Below, piece by piece: positions 1 through 8,684 of a stretch of DNA of 34,327 nucleotides; the first letter of the stretch is position 1; the number at the start of each line of letters is the position of its first letter. The translations under genes were made by a program, and so were the position numbers. The notes beneath the pieces were generated by a model. That model searched no databases. It was not told the DNA's origin and saw only the letters and a program-made list of their open reading frames with translations. This DNA is from Mycobacterium sp. 1274761.0 (GTDB lineage Bacteria > Actinomycetota > Actinomycetes > Mycobacteriales > Mycobacteriaceae), in contig NZ_LZMC01000044.1 in assembly GCF_001668615.1 (NCBI RefSeq), forward strand, positions 1-34,327, written 5' to 3'.

Positions 1-2
1 TG

Positions 3-419
3 GCATCGCCCGACCCGCTGGTGAAACCGGCGATCGATCCGCAGTACCTCAGCGACGATGCAGGCGCCGATCGGGCGGCGTTGATTGCCGGACTGCAGAT
101 GACCGCGCGAATCGCGCAGGCATCCGCGCTGAGCGGGATGCTCAGTGGTATCGCGCGCCCGATCGGCGCCACGAGGCTGGACGAGGAGGCGTTCGGCGCG
201 GCCATCGCCACATGTTCGCAGACGCTCTACCACCCGGTCGGCACGTGCCGCATGGGCAGCGATGACGCCAGCGTGGTCGATCCGCAGTTGCGCGTGCGCG
301 GTGTCGACGGCCTGCGGGTCGCCGACGCCTCGGTGATGCCCGCGATCGTGCGCGGACATACCCACGCCCCCGCCGTGATGATCGGCGAGAAAGCCTCCGA
401 CCTGATCCGGGGCGGTTAG
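3..419 (+). CDS. GMC-family FAD-dependent oxidoreductase (choline dehydrogenase-like), C-terminal part
   Basis: This is the C-terminal end of a flavoprotein whose start lies before the window; the frame is open from base 3. GMC enzymes oxidise alcohols using FAD. The family's C-terminal signature HPVGTCRMG is present (His codon at 231), followed by the second conserved block, [20 protein letters not shown]. In that block a His (codon at 363) sits where many members have Asn, so the catalytic pair looks like His-His, as in aryl-alcohol oxidases. About 139 residues are visible out of the roughly 500-550 usual for the family. The substrate cannot be told from this part. The stop codon overlaps the convergent DUF1622 gene by 4 bases. 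Confidence 0.9.
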   Translation, partial: ASPDPLVKPAIDPQYLSDDAGADRAALIAGLQMTARIAQASALSGMLSGIARPIGATRLDEEAFGAAIATCSQTLYHPVGTCRMGSDDASVVDPQLRVRGVDGLRVADASVMPAIVRGHTHAPAVMIGEKASDLIRGG

Positions 420-817
420 CCGCCTGGCTGCGGCCGCGCGTCGCGGGTGGTGCGCGCCAGCACCTCGGGCCCGGTGGTGAGCGCCTTACGCCACGGCGCG
501 ACTCCGTCGATCTCGACCTCGATCGTGAAGCTCAGCACCGTACGGATCAGCACGATCATGCCGAGGATGGCGGCGTCGGTCAGCGACGGCTTCGACGTAA
601 CCGTCTTGACGATGTCGGCGGCGACCAGCAGCTCGAGGCCGAGCAGAATCGCCCCGCCGATCGCATTGCGCAGGGTCTTGAACGCCCGCGCCCCACCGGT
701 TCGCCGCCACGTCACGGCCGCCAAACCGATCGCATAGCCGGTGCCCAGCACCATCGAGGAAACACCCAACACCTCGAACGCCTGCGTCGCCCGCTCGAAG
801 AACTGCTCCAAGTTCAC
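416..817 (-). CDS. DUF1622 family membrane protein
   Basis: A 133-residue protein with three probable membrane segments: around residues 15-35 ([20 protein letters not shown]), 50-70 ([20 protein letters not shown]) and 80-100 ([19 protein letters not shown]). The blocks [12 protein letters not shown] and [17 protein letters not shown] are characteristic of DUF1622. The function of the family is unknown. I chose the GTG at 817, which has GGGGAT upstream; the frame stays open to 916, but the extra residues are Arg/Pro-rich and do not look like protein. The gene converges on the GMC gene with stop codons overlapping by 4 bases, and its 5' end faces the hydrolase at 884, so the two may share an intergenic promoter region. 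Confidence 0.85.
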   Translation of the reverse strand: MNLEQFFERATQAFEVLGVSSMVLGTGYAIGLAAVTWRRTGGARAFKTLRNAIGGAILLGLELLVAADIVKTVTSKPSLTDAAILGMIVLIRTVLSFTIEVEIDGVAPWRKALTTGPEVLARTTRDARPQPGG

Positions 818-869
818 GCTGCGATCCCCGTCGTCTGGTTGTGCGCAAGACTCTATTACCCGCCGAGGG

Positions 870-883
870 CACAATGGTCGACG
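870..883 (+). promoter_or_regulatory. Probable -10 element for a leaderless start of the hydrolase
   Basis: The hexamer CACAAT (870-875) lies 8 bases before the ATG at 884. Mycobacterial leaderless transcripts begin at the start codon, with the -10 about 7 bases upstream. The same arrangement recurs at several other genes in the window. There is no good Shine-Dalgarno at normal spacing; GAGGGC at 865-870 is 13 bases from the ATG. Confidence 0.5.
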
Positions 884-2137
884 ATGACGATGAACGCCAA
901 GCGTCGCCGCGCGCACGACAAGCTGGCTGCGCTGCCAGGCGTGCGACCGGTACGGCGACCTGTGGCGCCGGGCCGAGCTGACGACTTCGATCTGTACTAC
1001 GTCCGCACCGGTCGCAAGTCGACGAACCCGCTTGTCGTCATCCCCGGCGGCCCCGGGGTGGCATCAATAGCGCTGTATCGAGGCCTGCGCAGGCACGCGG
1101 CGGCCCGAGGCCTGGACATGATCATGTTCGATCACCGCGGTGTAGCGATGTCCCGCCATGATGACGACGGCGCCGATCTCCCGCCCGACGCCCTCACCAT
1201 CGAACAGGCCGTGGCTGACATCGCCGCGGTGCTCGACGACGCGAAGGTGCAGAAGGCGGTGATCTACGGCACCTCCTACGGCACATACCTGGCCGCGGGA
1301 TTCGGTGTGCGCCATCCGGATCGGGTGCACGCCATGGTCCTCGACTCACCACTGCTGTCGGCATGCGACATCGACATTGCCCGCGAAGAGACCCGCCGCG
1401 TCCTGTGGGACGGCGACGAGCCCGATGCCGCCGAACTCGCCCCCAAGGTGCGCAAGCTGGTCGACGACGGAGTGCTGACGCCTGAGGCGGGACAACTCAC
1501 CGCCTCGATGTACGGCTTTGCAGGACCGGCGTTGCTGACGCGACAACTCGATCTCCTGCTGCAGGGCCGACAGGGTCTGTGGAGCGTGCTCGACCAGGCG
1601 TCGCGTTTTCTGTTCGAGCGCAAGGCTCCGTATCGCCACGAGCCAGATCTAGTGGGGCGGATCGGGTTTCGGGAACTGAACTACGGCCCCACCCCGGACG
1701 GCAAACCGCTGGACCCCGCCGTCGCGTTTCGTGAATTGGCGCCGCAGCCAATGGAATTCGAGTCCGAGCCCTACGATCTGGCCGCCGAGATGCCGAAGTT
1801 CACCTGGCCGACGGTCGTCATCTCCGGTGGCCGCGACCTCGTCACTCCGAGTGCCGTAGCCCAGCAGATCGTCTCGCTGATCCCCGACGCGGTCATGGTC
1901 GAGCTGGCAACCGCGGGCCACAGCGTGATCGACTTCCGCGAGCGTGCGGCCCTCGACATCGTCTCGGCCCTCTACGACGGCGAGATCCACACCTTGGCTG
2001 CCCGCGCCAAGCAATTCGACGCCGTGCCCGCCAGTTTGGCCCTTCGGATGCTGCTCGGGGCGCTCGTTGCAGCGGCGGCGATCGAATCTGTGCTACCCGC
2101 CGTCATTCCGCGCGTCGTGCATCGTGCCACCTCCTGA
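884..2137 (+). CDS. Alpha/beta-fold hydrolase, TAP-like / proline iminopeptidase type
   Basis: A 417-residue serine hydrolase. The oxyanion-hole block VIPGGPGVAS is followed by the nucleophile elbow GTSYGTYLA (Ser131), the acid in SGGRDLVTP (Asp318) and the catalytic His in AGHSVIDF (His346). Order and spacing fit the alpha/beta-hydrolase superfamily, and the C-terminal part resembles the TAP-like domain of tripeptidyl or prolyl aminopeptidases. No signal peptide is seen, so it is probably cytoplasmic; a C-terminal hydrophobic stretch (LRMLLGALVAAAAIESVLPA) could touch the membrane. The frame is open to a TTG at 839, but the ATG at 884 is preferred because of the -10-like CACAAT 8 bases upstream. 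The substrate is unknown; peptides or esters are possible. Confidence 0.85.
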   Translation: MTMNAKRRRAHDKLAALPGVRPVRRPVAPGRADDFDLYYVRTGRKSTNPLVVIPGGPGVASIALYRGLRRHAAARGLDMIMFDHRGVAMSRHDDDGADLPPDALTIEQAVADIAAVLDDAKVQKAVIYGTSYGTYLAAGFGVRHPDRVHAMVLDSPLLSACDIDIAREETRRVLWDGDEPDAAELAPKVRKLVDDGVLTPEAGQLTASMYGFAGPALLTRQLDLLLQGRQGLWSVLDQASRFLFERKAPYRHEPDLVGRIGFRELNYGPTPDGKPLDPAVAFRELAPQPMEFESEPYDLAAEMPKFTWPTVVISGGRDLVTPSAVAQQIVSLIPDAVMVELATAGHSVIDFRERAALDIVSALYDGEIHTLAARAKQFDAVPASLALRMLLGALVAAAAIESVLPAVIPRVVHRATS

Positions 2138-2171
2138 CCGAGTGACGCTGCAGCAAAGATCGCCGATACGG

Positions 2172-2184
2172 CAGAATGGCTCAG
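2172..2184 (+). promoter_or_regulatory. Probable -10 element for a leaderless start
   Basis: CAGAAT (2172-2177) is followed by exactly 7 bases and then the ATG at 2185. This favours 2185 over the in-frame ATG at 2176, which lies inside the hexamer. No Shine-Dalgarno is seen. Confidence 0.45.
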
Positions 2185-2880
2185 ATGACCGACATTCCGC
2201 TGGCCATGAACTCTCCAGTACCGCTGCGCGAGTTCATCGTCTCGCCGGGCTTTGCCGGGACGGCCGCAGTCATCGCGGCGCTCATCGTGCTCGTCGCAGC
2301 GCTCTACGCCACCCGGCGGGCACGCAAAGGGCTTGACCGTGAGCTCGAGCAGCGCCAGCGCCACCATCAGCAGGCGCACGAGGCCGAACAGCATGCAGCG
2401 CTGTCCCGACAGGCCTGGGAGACGCTCAAGTGGCTGGTGGAGACGGCCGGAATTGAGCCTGCCGCCAGTGAAGGCGCCACGCTGGGCCTCGGTCCCGAAC
2501 TCGCCATGGCGACGCTGCGCGGGCTGTTGCGCGACGCCGAGCGGCTGGGCGACGAGACACTGGCTGATGCCGTCACGGTCTATCAAAGCCAGTTCGCGCT
2601 GATTTTGGCCCAACAAAGCGGCCCATTGTCCGAACTCGCCGCCAGCATCCCCGCCACGGGTGGCGGAACGGTGCCGCCGCAGCCGCCCTCGCCGGATGAG
2701 CAGACCCCGTCAATCGACGCGAAGCCGCTGCAGGCCAAGCCAACCCAGGCCAACCCATCCCCGGCCGTGTCACCCGGGACCAAGGCGCCAGAGGGTAACC
2801 ACGCCAAGCCGCCCTCGCCGGCCGAAAGTGCCGCGCCCACAACAGCAATAACTACCGGCGGGCGGCGTCGCAAGCAATGA
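2185..2880 (+). CDS. Membrane-anchored protein of unknown function with Pro-rich tail
   Basis: I do not recognise this 231-residue protein. It has one membrane segment near the N-terminus (about residues 22-43, GFAGTAAVIAALIVLVAALY) followed by a basic stop-transfer patch (TRRARKG). A Glu/Gln/His-rich probable coiled coil follows (about 45-80), then a helical domain (to about 150), and finally a Pro/Lys/Ala-rich tail (about 155-231) with KP and QANP-type repeats, ending in GGRRRKQ. Most of the protein is likely cytoplasmic. Its stop overlaps the next gene's start as ATGA, so the two are translationally coupled and probably act together. An alternative start is the ATG at 2176. A scaffold or adaptor role is possible but unproven. 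Confidence 0.7.
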   Translation: MTDIPLAMNSPVPLREFIVSPGFAGTAAVIAALIVLVAALYATRRARKGLDRELEQRQRHHQQAHEAEQHAALSRQAWETLKWLVETAGIEPAASEGATLGLGPELAMATLRGLLRDAERLGDETLADAVTVYQSQFALILAQQSGPLSELAASIPATGGGTVPPQPPSPDEQTPSIDAKPLQAKPTQANPSPAVSPGTKAPEGNHAKPPSPAESAAPTTAITTGGRRRKQ

Positions 2881-4235
2881 CGACGACCACGCAGCAAATC
2901 GCCGAACTGAGTGTTGAGGACTGGGCCGCACTGACCCGTCGCGCAGCAGTGGAGGCGGTGGAGGCCGCGCAGCGGCGCGGAAAGACCCCGCCCGCGGAGC
3001 TGGTCGCGGTCGCGGCGCTGACCGAACGTCAGCTCATCGAACGCCGCGCCCGCAACGGCAGTGCGCCGCAGCGGCTTTCACCATTTCAACGGCTTGTCGA
3101 GGCCGACCACGCGCGCCGCGTCGCCGAAGCCCGTGCCCGCGACGCCCATCAGGCCAAACTGGACGCCGAAGCGGCTGCCGCCGCGGCGCGAGCCGAAGCA
3201 GAAGAGTCTGCCCGAACCGCCGCCGCTGCACGGGCCCAGGCCCGCGCAGCGCAACAACAGGCCGCGCAGCGCGACACCGAACGCACCGCCGAACGGGCCG
3301 CCACGGCAGCTGCGCACGAAGGTGGTCTCCAGGAACTGCGCGAAGAGCTCGCGCGGGTCCGCGCCGACGCCGAAGCCGAAATCGCAACGGCTCTCGAGCG
3401 TGCCAACGCGGCTGAGACGCGTGCCCAGCAGCGGGCCGCCGAACGCAAAACGGCGGCCGAGGGGGCCGAGCAGGCGATGCAGAAGTGGCGCGCCGAACTC
3501 GAGAAGCTCCGCGCTGACACAGACGCCGAGGTGGCGACGGCCCGCGAGCGGGCGGCGGCGGCGGAGGCGCGCGCCGACCAGAGAACCGCCGAACGCACCG
3601 CCGCCAGCGAGGCCGCCGAAAAGTCCGCGCAGGAGCTGCGCGGTGACCTCGAACGTGTGCGCGCCGACGCCGAAGCCGAAGTCGCCGCAGCCCGGGGCTG
3701 GGCGGCCGGTGAGGCGCAGGCCGCGCGGGACGCTGCCGACGCCGAGATCGCGCGCGCTTACGCCGCAGCCGACGAGGTGGTCCGGCAGGCGCAGGCCAAG
3801 GCGGCGCGAACCTTGTCGATGCCGGTTCCGCCCTTCGAGTTCCGTTCGGAGACCGCGTTCATCGAGAACGCCCTTAACGCGCTCCACCAGATCGATTACA
3901 TGCTCGAGGTCGGCATGGCCAGCGACGATCCCGATGTCCCGCTCGACATCGATCTCATGCAGACCCTGGTCCGAGTGGTCGAAGAGCACGCGAGATATCT
4001 GACTGACGAATCACGCGGGGCCACAAGCAGTCTCATGCCAGCAGGCGCCGCCGCAGACTACGCTGAGGCCGCGGAGGATGCGTTCCGCGGCCTCCTTCAG
4101 CGGATCGAATCCGTCGTTACACCGCTGGAAGGCCGCTACCGCAGTCCCGATGCCGAAATCGTGAACCTCGTGACATCGATGCTTGCCGACCCGTGGGTGC
4201 AACGGGCCCGCCGCAGCGACCCCCAACGTGCCTGA
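2877..4235 (+). CDS. Long coiled-coil protein with 50-residue repeats, unknown function
   Basis: A 452-residue protein. A short N-terminal domain (about 1-60) is followed by a very Ala/Arg/Glu-rich coiled coil (about 65-310) and then a non-repetitive, mostly helical C-terminal domain (about 315-452) containing FEFRSETAFIENALNALHQI and LMQTLVRVVEEHARYL. The coil contains tandem repeats of exactly 50 residues (150 bases). The motif R-A-D-x-x-A-E starts at 3360, 3510 and 3660, and a degenerate copy precedes them. No signal peptide or membrane segment is seen, so it is cytoplasmic. It overlaps the preceding membrane-anchored protein by 4 bases, suggesting that the anchor recruits it. It resembles cytoskeletal or polarity coiled-coil proteins only in general build; no family is claimed. 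Confidence 0.75.
   Translation: MTTTTQQIAELSVEDWAALTRRAAVEAVEAAQRRGKTPPAELVAVAALTERQLIERRARNGSAPQRLSPFQRLVEADHARRVAEARARDAHQAKLDAEAAAAAARAEAEESARTAAAARAQARAAQQQAAQRDTERTAERAATAAAHEGGLQELREELARVRADAEAEIATALERANAAETRAQQRAAERKTAAEGAEQAMQKWRAELEKLRADTDAEVATARERAAAAEARADQRTAERTAASEAAEKSAQELRGDLERVRADAEAEVAAARGWAAGEAQAARDAADAEIARAYAAADEVVRQAQAKAARTLSMPVPPFEFRSETAFIENALNALHQIDYMLEVGMASDDPDVPLDIDLMQTLVRVVEEHARYLTDESRGATSSLMPAGAAADYAEAAEDAFRGLLQRIESVVTPLEGRYRSPDAEIVNLVTSMLADPWVQRARRSDPQRA
3210..3710 (+). repeat. Tandem 150-bp (50-residue) coding repeats
   Basis: In-frame repeats inside the coiled-coil gene. Units begin at 3360 (RADAEAEIATA), 3510 (RADTDAEVATA) and 3660 (RADAEAEVAAA), each exactly 150 bases apart. 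A degenerate unit at 3210-3359 shares the closing block with AER, then ELREELARV, matching the later ELEKL and DLERV ends. The last unit is partial. Exact spacing with diverged bases implies selection on coil length and register. Confidence 0.75.
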
Positions 4236-4241
4236 CGACGG

Positions 4242-5909
4242 CTACTTGGTGAACCCGATCTTGGTGTAGTCCAAATCTCCGATGCCTGCCGGGCCGAAGT
4301 TCGCCAGGCTGCTGCGTACCGCGACGTTGCCTGGTGACTGATACAACGGCAGGCTGAAGCCGATGCCGAAGATCAGCTTGTCGAGCTCATTGGCTAGCTT
4401 CCTGGCCTTCACCGGATCGAGCTCGTTGAACGTCTCTTCGGTCTTCGCGTCGATCTCTGGGCTGCTGATCTTGCCGAAGTTGCTCTCCGCGTTGGTCGTA
4501 TAGATCTGGTTGAGGCAACACAGCGAGAACGCGTCGCCGACCCAAGTGAACTGGGCAATGTCGAAATCACCCGGGATGATGTAGTTGGTGAAGAACCCGG
4601 TGCCGCCCTTAGTGTCGAGTTCGAGCTTGACGCCGATCTGGGCCAGGCTGTTCTGCGCGATCTGGCCCACCTGTTTGGTGGATTCCGCGTCGAAGAGGAC
4701 GTCGCGGATCACCAACTGGCGTCCCTCCTTCTCGCGGAACTGGCCGTTCATCCGCCAGCCGAGTGCGTCGAGTTCCTGCTTGGCCTTCTCCGGATCGAAC
4801 GCGACGGCGGCGCTGTTGTCCTGGTAGCCCTCTTGCCCCGCGACGAAGATGTGGTTGTTGAGCGGCACTGGATTGTCCACCAGTCCGCGCTGGGTGACGT
4901 TGGCGATCGCCTGCCTGTCAATGCCTTTGGCAATCGCCAGCCGCAGCGCCCTGTCAGACAGAATGGAGCCCGTCGCACCGTTGAACGTGAAGTGGTACCA
5001 GCTGGCGCCCGGCGCGCGCCGGATCGAGATGCCGGGGGTGTTGCGCGCGGTGGTCATCTCGGGAAGCGAGGCCACCCCGGTGGCGTCGATGGTGTTGTTC
5101 TGTAGCGCGGGGATGCGCGCCTTGTCGTCGAGCACCAGGTAGGTGATGCTGTCCAGCAGCGGGGGCGGCCCCCACCATTTCGGGTTGCGCTTTAACACGA
5201 TTCGCTGAGCGGTGCGGTCGAGGTCGGTGATCATGAACGGACCCGCGGAGGGGCCGGGGCGGTCGAGCTGAGCCTTGTTGAACACCTCTGGATCGGCGGT
5301 CATGCTCTTCGGCAGCAGCATCGTGTTGCCCGCGAACATGCCCCGCCACTCCGAGAAGGGTTTGGCGAAGGTCACAACGGCCTGGCGGTCGTCGACCCCG
5401 CGCGTCACTTTCTCGACGCGGTCGGCGCCGTTGGTGGAGGCGATGCGGAAGTCGGAGTTCTTACCGCTGGTCGCGTTGATTTGGGATGCGATGTCCTCCC
5501 ACGTGATTGGCGTGCCGTCGGTCCACACCGCCTTCGGGTTGATGGTGTAGGTGACGACCTGAGGTGTGGTGCTGGTCAGCTCGACGTTGGTGAAGTAGTC
5601 GGTGTTGACCGTCGTTGAGCCGTCCGATGCGACCCGGAACGCGCGGGGCAGGGTGGCGCGCAGCATCGCGCCGGTGTCGGCTTCGTTGCCGTCGATGTGC
5701 AGCGAGTTGAAATTGGACGGGTAGCCAGACAGGGCCAGCCGCAGGTTTCCGCCCTGGCGCAGCGTCGCCGGGTCCTGCGGGTTGATGTCGGCGGTCTTGC
5801 CCACTTCGGCGTTGCCGCCAGGCGGCGGAGCGCCCTGGTCCCCGCTGGAGCAGGCGGTGATCGTGATACCGGCGGCCACCAGGGCCGCAGCCAAGCGTCG
5901 GATCATCAT
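4242..5909 (-). CDS. oppA: Oligopeptide ABC transporter substrate-binding lipoprotein OppA
   Basis: A 555-residue SBP_bac_5 family solute-binding protein that captures peptides outside the membrane and delivers them to OppBC. The N-terminus is a lipoprotein signal: basic IRR, a hydrophobic stretch, then lipobox TAC with the lipidated Cys at residue 20, followed by a flexible SSGDQGAPPPGG linker. Family features are visible, including KAVWTDGTPITWEDI near the first lobe, DRPGPSAGPFMI, and a C-terminal FGIGFSLPLYQSPGNVAV block. The start is ATG at 5909 or the adjacent ATG at 5906; longer frames are Arg-rich and unlikely. It is the last gene of the oppBCDA operon, 10 bases after oppD, matching Rv1280c in M. 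tuberculosis. Confidence 0.93.
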   Translation of the reverse strand: MMIRRLAAALVAAGITITACSSGDQGAPPPGGNAEVGKTADINPQDPATLRQGGNLRLALSGYPSNFNSLHIDGNEADTGAMLRATLPRAFRVASDGSTTVNTDYFTNVELTSTTPQVVTYTINPKAVWTDGTPITWEDIASQINATSGKNSDFRIASTNGADRVEKVTRGVDDRQAVVTFAKPFSEWRGMFAGNTMLLPKSMTADPEVFNKAQLDRPGPSAGPFMITDLDRTAQRIVLKRNPKWWGPPPLLDSITYLVLDDKARIPALQNNTIDATGVASLPEMTTARNTPGISIRRAPGASWYHFTFNGATGSILSDRALRLAIAKGIDRQAIANVTQRGLVDNPVPLNNHIFVAGQEGYQDNSAAVAFDPEKAKQELDALGWRMNGQFREKEGRQLVIRDVLFDAESTKQVGQIAQNSLAQIGVKLELDTKGGTGFFTNYIIPGDFDIAQFTWVGDAFSLCCLNQIYTTNAESNFGKISSPEIDAKTEETFNELDPVKARKLANELDKLIFGIGFSLPLYQSPGNVAVRSSLANFGPAGIGDLDYTKIGFTK

Positions 5910-5919
5910 CCGACCGACT

Positions 5920-7758
5920 CTAGCCGCGGTTCGGTTCTGGTTGCGGGACCGCGGCGAGCAACCTGCGCGTGTATTCATCGCGCGGGTCGGCGAACACCTG
6001 CTCGCCCTCACCCTGCTCGACGATCTTGCCCCGGAACATCACCGCCACGTGATGGGCCAGGTGCTTGACCACCGACAGGTCGTGGCTGACGAACAGATAG
6101 GCGAGGCCGAAGCGGTCCTGCAGGTCGAGCAGCAGGTTGATGATGCCGGCCTGAATCGATACGTCGAGCGCCGAGACGGGTTCGTCGAGCGCCAGGATCT
6201 TCGGCCGCAGGGCCAACGCCCGCGCGATCCCGATACGCTGCTTCTGGCCACCGGAGAATTCGGCGGGATAGCGGCTGGCATCGGCGCGCCGCAGCCCGAC
6301 GATACCCAACAGCTCGGACACCCGATCATCGATGCGCTTCTTGTCGAAGCCGTTGGCGGCCAAAGGCTCTGCGAGCACCTCGAAGACCGGCAGCCGGGGA
6401 TCCAGCGATGCGACCGGATCCTGGAACACCACTTGTACGTCTCCGCGCAACGCGCGACGGGCTCGCGCGGTCAACGTCGCCACATCGGCGCCGAGCACCT
6501 CGATCGAACCACTTTGGGGCGGAGACAAATCCAAGACCTGGTGCAGGGTCGTCGACTTCCCGGAACCGGATTCACCGACGATGCCAAGCGTGCGGCCCTG
6601 CCGAAGCTCGAAGCTGACTCCGTCGACCGCGCGCACCTCGCCGATCCTGCGGCGCAGCACCACGCCCTTGGTCAATTTGTATGTCTTGACCAAGTTTTCG
6701 ACGCGCAGCACGATTGGTGCATCGGCCGGCGCCTCCTCGGTGTCGCCGGGTGCGGTGGACACCCCGTAGATGTCGGCTGCGCTGCGACCCGCAACCAACT
6801 CTGTCCTGATGCACGCCGCGGTGTGATCGGGGCCGACCGGCAGCAGTTCGGGCTCTGCCGCGCGGCAGTCGTCGATCGCCAGTGGGCAGCGCGGCGCGAA
6901 CGGGCAACCCGGCGGCAGGGATGCCAGCGAAGGCGGAGCGCCAGGGATCGGCACCAGACGCGCCCCCTGTGCGGCATCCAGCCGGGGGACCGACCCCAGA
7001 AGCCCTGCGGTGTACGGCATTCGACGGTCGCGGTAGAGTTGGGCGACCGAGGCGACCTCGACGGCGCGCCCGGCGTACATCACCAGCGCGCGGTCGGCGA
7101 ACTCGGCGACCACTCCGAGGTCGTGGGTGATGATAAGCACGCCGGCGCCGGTCACGTCGCGCGCTGTCTTGAGCACCTCGAGGATCTGCGCCTGCACCGT
7201 GACGTCCAGCGCCGTTGTCGGCTCGTCGCAGATCAGCAGGTCGGGGTCGTTGGCGATGGCGATGGCGATGACCACCCGCTGACGTTCACCGCCGGACAAC
7301 TCGTGCGGGAAGGCTTTGGCCCGTCGATCGGGCTGGGTGATGCCGACGAGTTCCAGCAGCTCTATGGCGCGGGCCTGCGCCGCCCGGCGCGTGGTGCCGC
7401 CGTTGTGCACCCGGATGGCCTCGGCGATCTGGTCACCGACGGTGAAAACCGGCGTCAGCGCCGACATCGGGTCCTGGAATACGGTGCCGATGGTCTTGCC
7501 GCGCACCTGCGACATCCGCTGATCCGACAGGCCCAGCAGTTCGTCGCCGTGCAGCCGCACGGATCCGCTGACGTCGGCGTACTCGGGTAGGAGACCGACC
7601 ACCGCCATGGCCCCCGCGGTCTTGCCGGCGCCGGATTCGCCGACCAGGGCGACGACTTCGCGCTTGTCCACGTGGTAGGTCAGCCCGCGAACCGCTGCGA
7701 CACGTTCGGCGTCGGTCGGGAAGGTGACGGTCAGGTCGCGGACTTCGAGGAGGCTCAT
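5920..7758 (-). CDS. oppD: Oligopeptide ABC transporter, fused double ATPase OppD
   Basis: A 612-residue protein with two ABC ATPase domains in one chain, powering peptide import. The first domain has Walker A GESGAGKT (40-47), signature LSGGE (154-158), Walker B LLICDEP (174-180) and switch His212. The second has GESGSGKS (395-402), FSGGQ (501-505), ILALDEP (521-527) and His559. Between them the oligopeptide-transporter C-terminal region carries Cys285, Cys291, Cys298 and Cys316, the pattern expected of the [4Fe-4S] site described for M. tuberculosis OppD. The length equals Rv1281c. The start is the ATG at 7758, overlapping the oppC stop (ATGA); the frame continues to 7878 inside oppC but is not needed. 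Confidence 0.95.
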   Translation of the reverse strand: MSLLEVRDLTVTFPTDAERVAAVRGLTYHVDKREVVALVGESGAGKTAGAMAVVGLLPEYADVSGSVRLHGDELLGLSDQRMSQVRGKTIGTVFQDPMSALTPVFTVGDQIAEAIRVHNGGTTRRAAQARAIELLELVGITQPDRRAKAFPHELSGGERQRVVIAIAIANDPDLLICDEPTTALDVTVQAQILEVLKTARDVTGAGVLIITHDLGVVAEFADRALVMYAGRAVEVASVAQLYRDRRMPYTAGLLGSVPRLDAAQGARLVPIPGAPPSLASLPPGCPFAPRCPLAIDDCRAAEPELLPVGPDHTAACIRTELVAGRSAADIYGVSTAPGDTEEAPADAPIVLRVENLVKTYKLTKGVVLRRRIGEVRAVDGVSFELRQGRTLGIVGESGSGKSTTLHQVLDLSPPQSGSIEVLGADVATLTARARRALRGDVQVVFQDPVASLDPRLPVFEVLAEPLAANGFDKKRIDDRVSELLGIVGLRRADASRYPAEFSGGQKQRIGIARALALRPKILALDEPVSALDVSIQAGIINLLLDLQDRFGLAYLFVSHDLSVVKHLAHHVAVMFRGKIVEQGEGEQVFADPRDEYTRRLLAAVPQPEPNRG

Positions 7759-8684
7759 GTGCGTTTCCTCCGCAGGGTTCGTGCGCTCGGATCGAGCGCG
7801 TCGCGGATCCCGTCGCCGATGAGGTTGGTGCACAAGACGATCAGCACCAGGACGCCGGCGGGGAACAGGAACACCCACGGGAATGTGGTTGCGGCATTGG
7901 TGCCGGAGGCGATCAGCGTGCCCAGCGAGACGTCGGGCGGCTGGATACCAAATCCCAAGAAGCTCAATCCGGTTTCACCGATGATCGCCGTGCCGACGTT
8001 CAACGCGGTATCGATGATCAACAGGGAGGCGACGTTCGGCAGGATGTGCCGCACGATGATCCGCCAGTTCGGCACGCCCATATACCGTGCAGCGACGACG
8101 AATTCGCGTTCCCGCAGGCTCATCGTCATACCGCGCACTATTCGCGAGCTGATCATCCAGCCGAACACCGAGAACAGCAGGATCAACCAGAAAACCCGGT
8201 CCGATGAACCCAGCCGCGGCGTGACGATCGCGATGACGATGAAGCTCGGCACCACCAGCAGCAGATCGACCAGCCACATCAGCCGCCGGTCGCGCCAGCC
8301 GCCGAAATAGCCGGCGATCGCACCGACCGTCGCGGCCAGGATCGTCGAGATGAGCGCCACGCAGATCCCGATCAGCATCGACTTCTGCATGCCGCGCAGC
8401 GTCAGCGCCAGTAGGTCCTGGCCCAGCGCGTTGGTGCCGAACCAGTGACGCGGACTCGGCGGTTGCTGCAACGCGTAGTAATCCAGGTCGGTATAGCTGT
8501 AGGGCAGCAGCGGGGGCAGCGCGTAGCAGCCGACAAAAAACACGACCAGCAACACCAGGGACGCGACCGCGGGCTTGTTGCGTAAGAACCTGCGCCAGAC
8601 CAGCGTTCGCCGGGACGCGAACTCTCCGGCGTCCAAACCGGACTTAGCCGCGGTCGCACTGTCGGTGGTGACGGGCTCGGTCAT
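7755..8684 (-). CDS. oppC: Oligopeptide ABC transporter permease OppC
   Basis: A 309-residue inner-membrane permease (BPD_transp_1 fold with OppC N-terminal segment). The N-terminus [17 protein letters not shown] leads into the first membrane helix; further helices follow the periplasmic loop containing [13 protein letters not shown], which is typical of OppC/DppC. The EAA coupling loop is seen at [20 protein letters not shown], where the permease contacts OppD. The end [20 protein letters not shown] is also diagnostic. It overlaps both oppB and oppD by 4 bases, so translation is coupled. It corresponds to Rv1282c with a somewhat longer N-terminus. Confidence 0.94.
   Translation of the reverse strand: MTEPVTTDSATAAKSGLDAGEFASRRTLVWRRFLRNKPAVASLVLLVVFFVGCYALPPLLPYSYTDLDYYALQQPPSPRHWFGTNALGQDLLALTLRGMQKSMLIGICVALISTILAATVGAIAGYFGGWRDRRLMWLVDLLLVVPSFIVIAIVTPRLGSSDRVFWLILLFSVFGWMISSRIVRGMTMSLREREFVVAARYMGVPNWRIIVRHILPNVASLLIIDTALNVGTAIIGETGLSFLGFGIQPPDVSLGTLIASGTNAATTFPWVFLFPAGVLVLIVLCTNLIGDGIRDALDPSARTLRRKRT

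Noticed and set aside
3078..3989. 303-codon minus-strand frame opposite the coiled-coil gene
   Set aside because: Mirror of the repetitive Ala/Arg/Glu coil; Gly/Leu/Arg-rich composition and no start signal.
5782..7590. 602-codon plus-strand open frame opposite oppA/oppD
   Set aside because: It is antisense to the clear ABC ATPase motifs of oppD, rich in Arg/Gln/His/Gly with no domain, and arises from high GC.
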